Assembly: GCA_019915135.1 (NCBI GenBank)
Contig: JAHLMK010000001.1
Coordinates: 1,240,001 to 1,304,000 of the forward strand
DNA length: 64,000 bases
Source of the DNA: Strobilurus pachycystidiatus
Taxonomy: Eukaryota > Basidiomycota > Agaricomycetes > Agaricales > Physalacriaceae
Direction: 5' to 3'
Below, one piece after another: positions 33,978-45,234 of the stretch (positions within the stretch are counted from its first letter, which is position 1; each line of letters starts with the position of its first letter). Below the pieces are notes generated by a model. The model was given only the letters and a program-made list of their open reading frames with translations, was not told the origin of the DNA and made no database searches. Both the position numbers and the translations under genes were made by a program.

Positions 33978-34073
33978 CAATCCCCTGGTAACTATCGCAG
34001 CATATGGTTTATATCATGCCAAATGTGGCGGACTCGATCACAAAAAAGGACGTAGAGCTACAACAAAAATGAG

Positions 34074-34172
34074 GACGCAGTGCAACTGCCGTAAGTAAAT
34101 GGGTATTGCTAGACTCCAGACAGAGACTGTAAAAGGGACGCAGTGCAACTGCTGTAAATGGGTATTGCGGAC
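34074..34172. repeat. Two-copy direct repeat
   Basis: gacgcagtgcaactgc..taa..atgggtattgc occurs at 34074-34114 and 34137-34172, 63 bp apart, with a 5-nt length difference. It lies just past the 3' end of the SH3 gene. Confidence 0.75.
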
Positions 34173-34238
34173 TACCGGCGTCTCTTTGAGGACATACAGA
34201 GTGAAGCGAGTAAGTAACGGGAAATCTGGGGAACCAAA

Positions 34239-35257
34239 CTAGAAGTTGGACCAGGAGACGATCTCCTCCCTCGAGGAGAAGCCGGCGTCCATTTGGACGG
34301 TGATACCAAGACTGGTACTGCGGACAGGGCGCTCGGCCTTGAGACCTTTGACGGGCTTCAGGAAGCACCATGCTGGGACGACACCGAGTTCGATGGTGTC
34401 CTGCTGCAGCTGCGCAGGGGCAGTCTTGAAGAGCGAACGTGCCCCAAACACGGCGGCCCTGTTCTCGCGACCGACGCAGCACCAGCCGTCGTCGAAGGAC
34501 TGGACGATGGTCAGGCGCTCGCCAAGGGACGCGGTGAGTTCGTCAGGAAGGACTGGGTTGAAGAGCTGGCGGACTTTGCGGGCCGTGGCGGAGGAAGAGG
34601 AATCGACGGAGGATGCTGTCGAGAAGGCAGACATCATGGAGAAGCGTGAGCCCGCCATGGAAGAGCGGGAACCAGATCCTACAGAGAGGAAGGAGGACCG
34701 ATCGGCTTTGATGACGGAGCCGCGGTTGCCAGCGGCACCGAGGGCGAAGGAGAATGGCTTCGCTGAGGCCAAGTCGGACTCGGAGAATCCTGCGCCGATT
34801 GGGATTGGCGTGAAAGGACGCGGGAGAATCCCAGACTGGCGGTGGAAATCGATGATCTCCTGGGGGTTGTTGCGGCTGAGAACCTGGTCGGGTTTCTCGG
34901 GAAGGATGATGGAGCGCGTCAACTGCTCGCGCGAAAATGTGGCGCCTTGGATGGCTTGCAGATTTCTACAATTGCGTTATCAGAGGAGGAGTAAACTTGT
35001 TGATGAGGACTGGGGACTTACTCGGGCATGGCTCCCTTTTCGCCATCTTCTCTAGCGAGGCCTTTGACAGACAAGAAGGCTGCGCCGCGAGTGTTATCGC
35101 GTTTGGCCTGGGAGCGGCGGCGATAGAAGCGGATGGCCATCCATATGGCGAGACCAGCAAGAGTGGCACCGACGACACAGAAACCTGCAATGTATATGGG
35201 GCGAAGGGAGGAGGATTCAGACATGGAGTCGTCTCTGGGGGCGAGGAGGACCGGCAT
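34239..35257 (-). CDS. Single-pass membrane protein with C-terminal SH3 domain (Fus1-like layout)
   Basis: Starts MPVLLAPRDDSMSESSSLRP at 35257, then a transmembrane helix (YIAGFCVVGATLAGLAIWMA, about residues 22-42) followed by basic IRFYRRRSQAKR, so the C-terminus is cytosolic. An intron after EKGAMPE leads to NLQAIQGATFSREQLTRSII and LPEKPDQVL. A serine-rich stretch (SSFLSVGSGSRSSMAGSRFS) precedes the SH3 domain: LFNPVLPDELTASLGERLTI, then VQSFDDGWCCVGR and GVVPAWCFLKPVKG. The SH3 starts with a degenerate ALYD-equivalent but keeps the DDGWC and VP-x-W-x-L features. The layout resembles fungal Fus1-type proteins with a role in polarity or fusion; that role is inferred. Confidence 0.78.
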
Positions 35258-36144
35258 GTTGGTATGGAGAGGATTTTTTTCCTTGAAGGAGTGGGATTGG
35301 AAATGAATGGACAGACACCACGTCTGGAGAGGGCGAAAAAATGAATGAAGTCTAGTTGACTGGAAGACGTCAACTGGAATCTTCAAGCAAAGGTCGTGAA
35401 GGAAGGAACTCAAGCGGACATGAGAAGGAAACTGAGACGTAACAAGTTCAACTATAGTTTGGCCGCGAGAGCCTCCACACCTTATCTCCGTTACGGACGT
35501 TGTAGTGGCCATGACGACGCGGATCTGTTGGACTCGCCTCCTGAGTCCTCTTGACGGAATCCCCTGTAATGCACTTGTTCCCGACACCGGCCGCCTGAGA
35601 GCGCTAAGTAACGCGTTCTCGCCTGTACTTCGCACCGTCGTCGGGAGGCGGCCAGCTGGAGAAACAGCCGGCTCACCGTTCGTTGAATAGCTGCTATAAA
35701 TACCAGATCCCTCGCAACCTAGTGCTGGCATGATGTGATCCGCGCCAGCCCAGCACCACTCCAGTGAAACTCCGACGTTGCAAATCCTGTCTAGCTGAGT
35801 CGAGGACTGCACTGAGTTCGCTGGTAAGTCCCGTTAGTGGACAATGGCCGTTCGCCATTGAGCATTTGAGCCCAGAAGTGCAGGATCTGTGTTCTCTGGC
35901 TGTCGACGCCATGATGTCCATCAGGACGGCCACGCGGAGAGCTCGAGTCCGGTTATGCGCCACACCCGAACTCCTGAGTGCAACCAAGAGTTCGGCGCAG
36001 TTCAAGCGAGTTCTAGCGTCGTTCTCCAACTTGAAACTTGTGTAACGGTCCATCCTGCCACTGCACGTCCGATGCCTGGCGGAATGCGCGTGACGTCATG
36101 CGTTCAGCCGACACTTGCCCTATCAGTCCTTGTCGTCCGCCATC
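35258..36144. other. Divergent intergenic region
   Basis: About 890 bp between the SH3 gene (-) and the membrane protein gene (+). Overlapping open frames on both strands at 35694-36053 lack motifs and look accidental. Confidence 0.5.
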
Positions 36145-37246
36145 ATGTCCACCTGGGAAGTGACCGTCGCGCTCGACTCCGCCAAGCTTCAAGACAGCAT
36201 TCTCAATCTGCTCTTCGTCCTACCTCACGATGCCATTGCCAAGCTCCGTCAATTGGACCCTACTCATTTCTGCTTCCTCGCACTCATCTTCGTCTTCCTT
36301 ATGCTGACCAACGCCACTCGACCTAAAGCCCAACTCTCCCACCTCGATGCTCACTTGCAAGCCCTCTCAACTATTGTCGTACCCTCGAGGAACGCCCGCG
36401 GCCTTTCCCGCGTTCCGCACACCGTCTCCAAGCATGCAATCACTCTGCCTCTGGCGCCTCTCCTACGCGAGATTGTACACGGAAACATCGAGCTTCGGAA
36501 CGCAGTCGAAGATCTGGAGGATCTCTTCCGGGACCAGATCCGAGTGTATAGCTATGATATCAAGTTGGACGTGGAGTCGTGGAGGACGCGAGTGATGCTC
36601 TGGCTTATGAAGGCTCATCTCATGCAAGAGGTGAGATATACGCGCGGCATAAGAATCCATTTGCAACCTCTGACATGGTGATTTAGGCTGAGAAGAACGC
36701 ACCAGGTAGATAATCTCTCAGAGTCTCACCTCCACCCGCCCGACCTAAATTGCGCATATATGCGCTCCCGAAGGAACTCCTCTGCTCTCGAAAGATCCCC
36801 AAGTGCTTCACTTGGACGTCCTGCCTCATCCTAAGATCGTCTCAGCAATTCACGACCACATCAAGTCGTCCACCTCAGCTGCACCAATCGAATTCACCAC
36901 TCTTTCGCCAAACGTTCACTGGATGAGCCGCGAATTCATACTATGCTCCGTTCCCTTCCTGCAGCGCGCAAGCCCTCCTTCGCCCTTGTTGTGCTCTCTA
37001 ACTGATATTCTTAATAACGCCAATGTCCCCATCAAGACGGTCGAGAACGTGTCGCATCAGTATGCTGCTCTTCTTACGACGATGGTGCAGGAACTGGAAG
37101 AGGACCTTCAGAGGCGGGGAAGGTTTATAGACCAGTTTGGTATGGAGATTTGGCGAGAGCAGCGGTTTCTGTTGGCCTGGGAGGCGGCGTTGTTAAAAGC
37201 AGGGCTTATTTCACGCTGGATCGTCGTCTTTAACAAGACACGGTGA
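36145..37246 (+). CDS. Hypothetical membrane-anchored protein
   Basis: Not recognised. Starts MSTWEVTVALDSAKLQDSIL at 36145. A hydrophobic segment (FCFLALIFVFLMLTN, about residues 42-56) could be a transmembrane helix. The next part (RDQIRVYSYDIKLDVESWRT) is charged and helical. Two introns (gtgaga to gatttag, and gtagat to tcgaaag) flank the tiny exon AEKNAP, then PQVLHLDVLPHPKIVSAIHD and EDLQRRGRFIDQFGMEIWRE. The C-terminus ends WIVVFNKTR. About 330 residues. The frame continuity across three exons supports a real gene; the function cannot be told from the sequence. Confidence 0.6.
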
Positions 37247-37518
37247 TAGGATGCTAATGACTGTCAGCAATACTCATGCAGTTTGCAATTGACGATAGAC
37301 GCGTGATCCAAGGTTTTGGATTTGCCGCTCGCCATGCACACGCTTCGTTCTCCAGAGTCTTGGGACGTGGAATTTCAGGGTAACGACACCTGTGGTGAGT
37401 CGAGAAACAAGCTCAACTCTGACGCAGAATCAAATATGAGCGCAAAACGTTGTTATACATTGAAATTGACACACGGGTAGAAAATAGATGGTAATAAGTT
37501 AGGGTACGTCTACAACAA

Positions 37519-39416
37519 TCAGTCAACATCCGTCTGATACGCGCGATGTCCGTTCTTGCGCGACCGCAGCGCCAGAGGTCGTATCCACAGCTTGATCAGC
37601 CCGGTCTTTGACGACGTCAAGACTGAGCGCTGGAGGAATACTATTGCGGCGAGGAGGTCGCCTTCGACCTGTTTGGCGAGGACGGGCTGCACGATGGCGA
37701 CTTCGTTGCGGGAGGGCGCGGGGTGGTAGCGCGGGAAGGGCTTTTCCTCGGAAGAGGGGAGATGGAGGGCGGATCGGTCGTGCCGGAACGCGAGGGAGAT
37801 GGTGGACGACATTGACACGCGTTGGTGATGCGTAGGGTGGAATTTTGGTCTGTGTAGCGCGCCGCTGGAGAAGTCCCACTGGCAAGGAAGTGAGTTCGAG
37901 GTACTTGATAGAAAAGAAGGCAACGACTTACCAGTATGAGCTTGTTGTCCTCCCCGACGCTACCGAACCTATACGTCCTGCCGTCACAGCGCAGGTCATC
38001 GAATGCAACCGATGTGACGAAAGACGAATGCCCTTGACAGCGTGCGACGACGCGTTGTTCCCAAGGAGAGAATATCGTCAGTAGGTCGTCTTGTCCGCCG
38101 GTTAGGATGAAGCGTCCGTCTGGAGACCACGCGATACAAGTCAAGGATCCAAAGTACGACGCATAGCAGTCGACCAGCTGCTCTGCCAGCGCGTCTATCA
38201 CCCTCAGACACCCGTCCTCGGATATCGCGCCGACGTATTTGACGTCGGGCGAGAACACAAAGTCCAGGATGCTCTTCCTGGACACGCGCCAGTGGCTGAC
38301 GGGGTTCTTGACGGCCTTTTCCTTCTCTGCCTTCAGACCGATGCCGGAGATGGGGTTGGTGACGAGGATGTTGTCCACTGGGTCCCAGTCTTTGGACGAG
38401 TCGTCTTTGGAGGAGGGGTCCTGCGGCTTGAAGGGGCCATCCTCGCGTTCCTTGTCGTAGACGATGATGGTGCCGTCGGCATGGGATACGAGGAAGAGTG
38501 TGGACGAGTTGGGGACCCAGCGAACGGCTGTACAGGGCGAATTGGATATGCAGCCCTAGAGTGAGAGTGTCAGGGCATGAATCTGGCCAATAGAAGTGCT
38601 GAGTAGACCTGCTTGTTTAGTCGGCCGTACCGAGACGATATGGGGTCTGTACTAGGGTGAGTTGAGGGATGTATTGAGAGACCAGCACATACCCAGCCAG
38701 ACGAGATCGCCGGTGCTGAATCCAATGACAACGTCCAGTCTGTCCGGCGACGCAGTCAGTGCATTGACGTGGTGGCACGTCGGATGTGCAGAGAATGTTA
38801 TCCTCGACAGAGGTTCCTGCGGGACCACTGAACACAAATGAAACCCGCATATATGCGCCACACATACCTTGCTCTTCGACCCGACCTCAACCCAGAGGAA
38901 GCTCTTGCCCGAGTTGTAGAAAAGAAAGGTGGTGTCGCCCTGGCGCGCACTGAGCGCCTTGTTGGGGCCCTCGAAGCTCTGGATGCGGGTGATGAACGTC
39001 GAGGATGTGGTCCGGATGTTGTGCTTCGGCCGGACGACCCGCTTCTTCGCTGGGCCCGCCGGAGCATGCGCGAACAAATGGTGCTCGCTGGCGGTCGAAG
39101 GGTCCACGGCGGGCGGCGTGTCGTCGTCGGCCGTTTCGCTGCTGGACTGGCTGATGCCGTCGGCCTGGCCCTTGCTGTCCTTCTTGCCGTCCTTGTCCTT
39201 GTCGTTTGCCTTGTCCTTGTTGCCGACGCTGAGCAGCTGGGCGAAGCCGGGTGTGCCGGGCTTGGACAGCGGATAGCGGACGGCGGCGGTGGAGACGCGG
39301 GTCGGGTACGGGGCGACCGGGACGTTGACGTTGGCGGCGATGAGCAGGTAGGGCTTGTGCTCCTCGGTGACGGTGTAGACGCCCTCGGGCGCGACGAACG
39401 TGGACTCGTTCTCCAT
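37519..39416 (-). CDS. creC: WD40 protein CreC / WDR20-type deubiquitinase partner
   Basis: In Aspergillus CreC stabilises the deubiquitinase CreB in carbon catabolite repression. Starts MENESTFVAPEGVYTVTEEH. A low-complexity K/D-rich insert (GNKDKANDKDKDGKKDSKGQ) follows. WD repeats include FLFYNSGKSFLWVEVG, NALTASPDRLDVVIGFSTGD and LVWL. The family hallmark is GCISNSPCTAVRWVPNSSTL then FLVSHADGTIIVYDKERED. Later repeats are SILDFVFSPDVKYVGAISED, GSLTCIAWSPDGRFILTGGQ, and DDLRCDGRTYRFGSVGEDNK. After an intron, WDFSSGALHRPKF continues to a final region (AKQVEGDLLAAIVFLQRSV, KTGLIKLWIRP). About 540 residues. Divergent from the E1 beta gene with 76 bp between start codons. Confidence 0.88.
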
Positions 39417-39492
39417 GATCGCACCAGATGATGGGACTGGTCACGCTCGTTGCGGACCACCATCATGCCCGCTCGGATCTTGTCCCACTGGC

Positions 39493-40936
39493 ATGTCTCT
39501 CACCACCAAACTCCCTCGCCGCCTCCCCCGCCTCCCCCGCTGCTGGCGGGCGCCGTACTCGACAGAGACAGCCGCAGCGGAGCCGCCTCCCGCCGGCGGC
39601 CATCTGCCCTCTGTCGCTACCTCGTCGCTGTTGCGGACAACGCGGGATCTTGCCGTGCGCACCCCGGGGATCGTCTGGGCTGATGAAGACGTCTCGGGCC
39701 CGTCGAGGGCCATCGTCGGCGGCAGAGAGACGCGCAAGATGAACATGTATCAGGCGATCCGCGATGCCATGAGGTCTGCCGCGACGAGCTTCGAATTACG
39801 CCGCGCTCTCACACCATCTTTAGCATTGCTCTCGCCAAAGACGACAATGCCGTCGTTTTTGGTGAGGACGTCGCGTTTGGAGGCGTCTTTCGTTGCACAA
39901 TGGTGAACAGCTCGCTTCCTAGTCTATTCGGATGTGTACTCATCCTCGCAGGGCCTAGCCGAGGAATTTGGTATGGTCGATGTCAAGTTGGAGTGCAGGT
40001 ATTGACGCGCCGAACAGGCCGCGAGCGTGTCTTCAACACTCCCTTGACAGAACAAGGCATCGTTGGCTTCGGGATCGGTATGGCGCTCATGGGCCACACT
40101 GCCATTGCCGAAATACAATTCGCGGACTATATTTTTCCTGCCTTTGACCAGGTATTCGCATCTTGCCGAGTCCCCTACATCTCTCTAACAGCCCCCAGCT
40201 TGTAAACGAAGCTGCCAAGATCCGGTATCGTTCCGGCGGGGGATACAACGTCGGCGGTCTGACGGTGCGCACACCGGCAATGGCGGTCGGGCACGGCGGC
40301 CTGTACCACTCGCAGTCGCCCGAAGCCTTCTTCCTCGGCGCCGCTGGTCTGAAACTGGTCATTCCCCGCTCGCCCATCCAAGCCAAAGGCCTCCTCCTCG
40401 CCGCCATCCGCGACCCTAACCCCGTGATCGTCATGGAGCCCAAGATCCTGTATCGCTCCGCCGTCGAGCAGGTCCCCATCGACGACTACGCCCTCCCGCT
40501 CGGCCAGGCGGAGACGCTCGTGCACGGCAGCGACCTCACCCTCCTCACCTGGGGCACGCCGATGTACCACTGCGAAACCGCGATGCACCTCCTCGAATCT
40601 CCGCCGCCCGAGCTGGAAAGCGCCATCCCGAAATCGCTGAGGTCTGCCAAGATCGAACTCATCGACCTGCGGTCCATCATGCCGTGGGATGTCGACACCG
40701 TCGTGGAGAGCGTTAATCGGACGGGACGACTCGTTATTGTGCATGAAGCCGGCATGACCGGTGGGATGGGTGCCGAGATAAGTGCCCAGGTGCAAAAGAA
40801 ATGCTTCTTGAAATTGAACGCGCCGGTAAGGCGGGTTACAGGCTGGGACCTACCCGTTGCATTGCATTTTGAGAAGTTCCACATACCAGACGCCATCCGG
40901 ATCGTCGATGCTATCGTTGAGACACTTTCGTATTAG
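39493..40936 (+). CDS. Branched-chain 2-oxoacid dehydrogenase E1 beta subunit
   Basis: Mitochondrial enzyme subunit for leucine, isoleucine and valine breakdown. The start [20 protein letters not shown] at 39493 gives an arginine-rich targeting peptide; an in-frame upstream ATG at 39400 would add 31 residues and overlap creC. Spliced blocks: [13 protein letters not shown], then [62 protein letters not shown], and [20 protein letters not shown]. The C-terminal transketolase domain follows ([37 protein letters not shown]). The thiamine-binding face residues (GEDV, E in [12 protein letters not shown]) are present. Four introns of about 50-70 nt. Length of about 400 fits. The human counterpart is BCKDHB. 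Confidence 0.93.
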
Positions 40937-41084
40937 CTCTGTGTATTTTGCTGTGAAGTTCATGGTGTTAAACCGAGTCTTTCGCCACTTTCCATGTACA
41001 CACAAGCAATTTCTCATCGTAGACAAATAGGCATTAGGATAAAATTATACAATACAACCAACAGATCAAACAAATATACAATCT

Positions 41085-43043
41085 TCAAGGATTTACAATG
41101 CCCTTCTCCCAGCAGATCGGAAGGACCGCCTCAGCATCAGCTGGAGTGCAGCCCTTCTTGCTCTCCATGTTGACCCACAGCCCTTCAAGGCAAGAAAGAT
41201 CAGACATCACCTTGTCCAGGGCATTCCACGCATCCTCCAGTCCGACCGCATGACGCACCCGGTGCAAGACAATCTTCTCAATCGCTGAATTGCCCTCGGA
41301 CGATAGAGACGCAACCAGGGACTTCAGATGCACTTGCGAGTTGTCGATGTCGTCAACCAAAGGCAGTACTTGCAATTCCAACCTCTGCAACTCGGTTGTC
41401 TCCGGTAGGCGCTCTGGAAGACACAAAGGTCAGTCAACAGAAAAAAACCTCGACGAAGCAGGCTTACCCTTCAACTGCACATCCAAACGAAGACTCTTCA
41501 AGGACGGACCTATCCTGCTCAGGATTCTTTGGAGGGCGCGCGACGAGGAGCTGACCAGGCCCCGCACTTCCAGAACCGAAAGCTCCTCCAAAAGAGACAA
41601 GTCAAGATGCGCGGCGAGATGCTCCAAGAACTCCACATTGACGCGATAGACCGTCAAAGAGGTCAACTGAATGGGCAACGTGTCAATGACCTTGTGGACT
41701 TTCAAACCTTCTTCAAACCCCTGCGCCAACTCGATCCACTCCGCATCCGCGGCAATGTTCTTCAGGGTTAGTTCCTTGACTTGGGGAAGGAACTTGAGGG
41801 CGGGAAGAACGAAGGAAGGGTATTGGGCGTGCTCGTCGAATGTGAGAGCTGTCACCATTTGCAACGACGAGAAGAGAGGCATTTGGTCCGACAGCTTTGG
41901 GGGCTTGGGAGACCAAGAGGGATCAGTTCGGGCTCTGGTAGACTGATCCATTCTAGGTCTCCGAAAGCCGTCGAGGAACTCGGAATCCGGAATAACCATT
42001 GGGTCAGAAAGATTAGATGAAAACACGAAGGGGGGAAAGGTTCCATTCAGGGAGGGATCACTTTCATCTTGAGCCAGAGGATCCGAGGGAGGTGGAGCTG
42101 AATGCCCACGTCCCCTGGAAATGCGCCTAGTGGTTGAGGCGGCTTTGGTGGGTATCTCCTCCGCCAATGGCATCGGCGTGTCAAGGAGAGAATCGAGCAT
42201 AAGCTGGTCAACACGGGGATCAGGAAGGACGGAACTGTCAAATTCAGCGGAAGCCGTCGAGTCATCAAGTCCGCGAGGCGTGGGTTCGAAAACAGCACCA
42301 GTGGTGGGACTGATGAGGGAAAACGGGGCAGCTGCCTCAGCCTGCTCATCGTCAGAATCATCGTCCGACGAATCATCTCCCAGCTCAATGAGCCGTGTTC
42401 CTGGCGTCTGGTGCGGGGCTCTGGGAGGGGCTTCAAGGTCCTCGTCGTCGGAGATAACGATCACCTTTTCGAAAAAGTCAGGCTCGACAGCATTACTGTT
42501 TCGCGCATTGCCAGAGGAACCGCTGAGGGACTGTTGTGGCGAGGTGAGATAATAGGAAGGTGTGACCTTGAACTGCGCAGCTTGACGTCGCAGAGGGCCC
42601 TGGCGACGTGGCGGTGAGAGAACACGCTGAGGCTCCCCGCGAGGGAGGTATCTGGTACGCTGGACTACGAAACTTGGACCTGCCTGTGTAGGAAATACCT
42701 GAGCGGCGGGGTGTGCGATGGGAGCCTTCTGCGCCGGGTTCTTGATGAAGCGCAACTCGCGCAAACGCTTAAAGAGAGGGAGGAACACCTTCAGATCAGA
42801 GATATCCCAGGTCGGATCGATGCTAAGAGCTGTTACGAAGTGAGCGACTTCGGGAGCCTGATAAAGCAGGTTGGTAAATCGATCAATCCCAGTCTGCCCG
42901 TCGAGCACGACGGTTTTAAAAAGCCAGCTCCGGGCGATGCCAGACCAAGACCGGCACATGAGGGTACACGCCTGTAGCGTCTCCTTGTCGCCATCGTGGT
43001 GCGCGATGACTTTGTCGATTAATTCCTGTGGGAGGTGTGCCAT
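41085..43043 (-). CDS. F-box protein with SUMO-interaction-like motifs
   Basis: Probable SCF adaptor. Starts MAHLPQELIDKVIAHHDGDK, an F-box; CTLMCRSWSGIARSWLFKTV continues it. Residues about 110-400 are a low-complexity insert with two SUMO-interaction-like motifs: VIVISDDED (about residues 194-202) and LIELGDDSSDDDSDDE (about 219-234). The rest has LRR-like repeats (LQMVTALTFDEH, VKELTLKNIAADAEW, LEELSVLEVRGLVSSS). One intron near 41415-41470 (gtaagc to ttccag) joins VQLKG to the final exon (ERLPETTELQRLELQVLPLV), ending WEKGIVNP. About 640 residues. Neighbour of HIS1. The SIM reading is from motif only and has not been shown functional. Confidence 0.8.
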
Positions 43044-43408
43044 CTTGATAGTCTGCTAGTCAGCATGTAGATCAGCCAAAGAGGGAGTCAAGACAGTCTT
43101 ACCAGAGGTGTCCTGGGGTTTGGTGCTGTAAATGAGACGCGACAGTGGTGGAGGAAAGCAAACCAATGCCGTGGGAAGTACTCGTTTTATCCCTGAATAT
43201 TGAGCCGGATTTAGCTGTACACCCTAAGTTCACTGCCTGTAGATGTGTAGTTCACTGCTTGTAGATGTCATTCACTGCTTGTAGATGTTTAGATTGCTCT
43301 TTTATGTAGCACAGCCTTTAGATGTAGTGAGACAAACTCAGACTCAGATGTTACGGATTGTTCCGCATATTCGCTTTTAAGCTGAGACTTATAACAATTA
43401 CAGATCGC
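43044..43408. other. Intergenic with short tandem repeats
   Basis: Between the F-box gene start and the HIS1 stop, both minus strand. It carries the 20-bp tandem repeat at 43229-43290 and otherwise nothing recognised. Confidence 0.6.
43229..43290. repeat. Three-copy 20-22 bp tandem repeat
   Basis: ttcactgcYtgtagatgt occurs three times in a row at 43229, 43251 and 43271. A degraded fourth piece (ctttagatgt) follows near 43316. It lies about 190 bp upstream of the F-box start codon on the minus strand, so it could sit in its promoter or 5' UTR. Confidence 0.75.
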
Positions 43409-44594
43409 TCAAACTCTACAGTTGTCTAGGTTGAAGATCAACACGTCCTCTGCGCCAATCTTGACCAGTTGATCCATGATGTCCGCTATCTTCTTCTTCT
43501 CCACCATCGCGCTGACCGCGACCCAATCATTCTCCTCTAGAGGGCTGACTGTGGGTGCGCGGCGACCGGGAGTGATGGCAGCTGCTTCGTGGAGTTTATC
43601 CCGCGCGATGTTGTACTGACATATGACATATTTGTTCGCAGCAATGACACCGGCGATGCGGGAAGTTATCAGGTTGATGAGGGGATCGAGAGCGGGGTGT
43701 TTGGTGACAGAGGATTTGATGAGAACGGCCTCGGTTTCGAGGAGTGTGGCGATGGCGTGCAGACCAGCAGCGCGCATCGTGTCGCCGGATTCGACGAGAT
43801 CGACTAGCAGATATGATGAACGGAGAAGACGAAATGAAGAGACGCGTCTCACCAATCCCATCAGCCAAACCCAGAGCACAAGCAGCCTCCACACTGCCCC
43901 CAACATATTCTATCTTGGTCCTCGCATCCCCTTGAAGTTGTCGTTCGTCGTCGAATTTGCCAAAGTATTCTCCTGCTAGAATCTCGAAGCTCGTGACGAC
44001 GCGTTTGCCCGACAATTCCTGAACTGATGTTATGGGTCCCGCTTCTGGCACCTGGACTTGCAAGGCGCATTTTCCGAAGCCCAGTCGTAGAACCTCCGTG
44101 ACGAGAGACTGCATTTGAGCTTCCAGAATGACATCGTGACCGGTGATACCAAGATCGACGTTTCCCTTTCCAACGAAGGATGGGATATCTGAGGCGGGTA
44201 GGAAGACGCTAACCAAATGGAGTTTAGATCGCAGTGCGTATAGATGCTGAAGATGGGGCTGACAGAGCTATAGGGTGATTGTGAACAAGGCAGACATCTA
44301 ATCTGGGGTTGCGTCGAAACTGTATGTCCGCGCCTATGAAGTCCGTTAGACCTCTACAGATTCCAGTTGGGACAGCGAATTTACCTGCAAGGAGGCTCAT
44401 GCATTTATCGTATAGTCTCCCTGGACCACAAACTTCAATTACAAGTCGAGTACGACGCGAATCGGAGCAATCCAACCTTTCTTCGGGATGGCAAATAGAA
44501 GGCGCCCATCAAGACTTTCGAGGTCTGCGAGTAAGAATCACACATCAATCAGCCAACAGACCAATCAAAAGGACAGCAGCGCACTTAGACTCAT
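43409..44594 (-). CDS. HIS1: ATP phosphoribosyltransferase
   Basis: First step of histidine synthesis. A 10-nt first coding exon (ATGAGTCTAA at 44594) joins LESLDGRLLFAIPKKG, then GRLYDKCMSLLAG, FRRNPRLDVCLVHNHPIAL, and VFLPASDIPSFVGKGNVDLG. Family blocks include KCALQVQVPEAGPI, GKRVVTSFEILAGEYF, IEYVGGSVEAACALGLADGI, and LVESGDTMRAAGLHAIATLL. The regulatory C-terminal domain has KYVICQYNIARDKLHEAAAI and TPGRRAPTVSPLEEN. The C-terminus NLDNCRV matches the fungal enzyme. Introns are short with correct GT and AG ends. The family is the long form with an ACT-like regulatory domain; about 300 residues. A possible Gcn4/Cpc1-type TGACTC lies 80 bp upstream. Confidence 0.94.
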
Positions 44595-45234
44595 CTCAAA
44601 TGTGTGGAAAGCGATAACAAAAACAGATACAAGTCGAGTGGATGTAACAAGGAAAAATTGGGAGATCGAGCCCGAGTCAGACAGGAGTCTGATCGAAAGA
44701 GCTCGGTCCGATCGCCCGAAAGAGAGAACGTGCATCGGCGCGTCAATGCTCCTTTCCAGTCCTTTCCGCGTCGGTGAGATTATGCATAAGCCTTCCAGCT
44801 TCAAGCTTCAACGTTTAGTCGTAAGGTGCCTGCAGTCAAAGTCCCAGCTGTAATAGCCTCCAAGGGCCTTTTCCGCTCGCCTGAGCCCGCGCTTTCGACG
44901 CCACTTCGAACTTGAAGGCGCTGTCTTCAGTTGAAGCCGGTGACTGTAGCTCGAAGTCACAACGCCAGGACTACGCCAGGTCCATTGACTTGCACGCGAG
45001 ATGTTTACAGTATGCTCAGAAATCCAGTCCTGACAGCTGCCGGTCCGAGCGCCGCGTCTTACCCAGCTGCCATCACTTGTTCACGCTCGTCCTGTTCGAA
45101 ATTCGCGTTAAATCTCTTGGGAGCTTTGCTTTGAGGAGGCAGTCTCACTTCTCTCTACTGGTACGTTGTGATACCATACATTACTCTCTTTCAACATACT
45201 TCAAGCTCCTAGCCTATCTTTTCTCAATTGAACA
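44595..45234. other. Divergent intergenic region between HIS1 and the PWWP gene
   Basis: About 640 bp with no supported gene. Holds the promoters of both genes and the TGACTC site at 44674-44679. Confidence 0.55.
44674..44679 (-). promoter_or_regulatory. Possible Gcn4/Cpc1 site (TGACTC) for HIS1
   Basis: TGACTC on the minus strand, 80 bp upstream of the HIS1 start. This is the general amino-acid control core. A six-base match occurs by chance often, so the position is the main support. Confidence 0.4.

Noticed and set aside
35694..36053. Overlapping frames on both strands upstream of the 36145 gene
   Set aside because: Neither shows a domain or hydrophobic pattern; they overlap each other and look accidental.
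38798..39466. Long arginine/serine/threonine-rich frame (222 codons) over creC
   Set aside because: It is the shifted frame of the GC-rich creC N-terminal exon, which has the real WD40 sequence.
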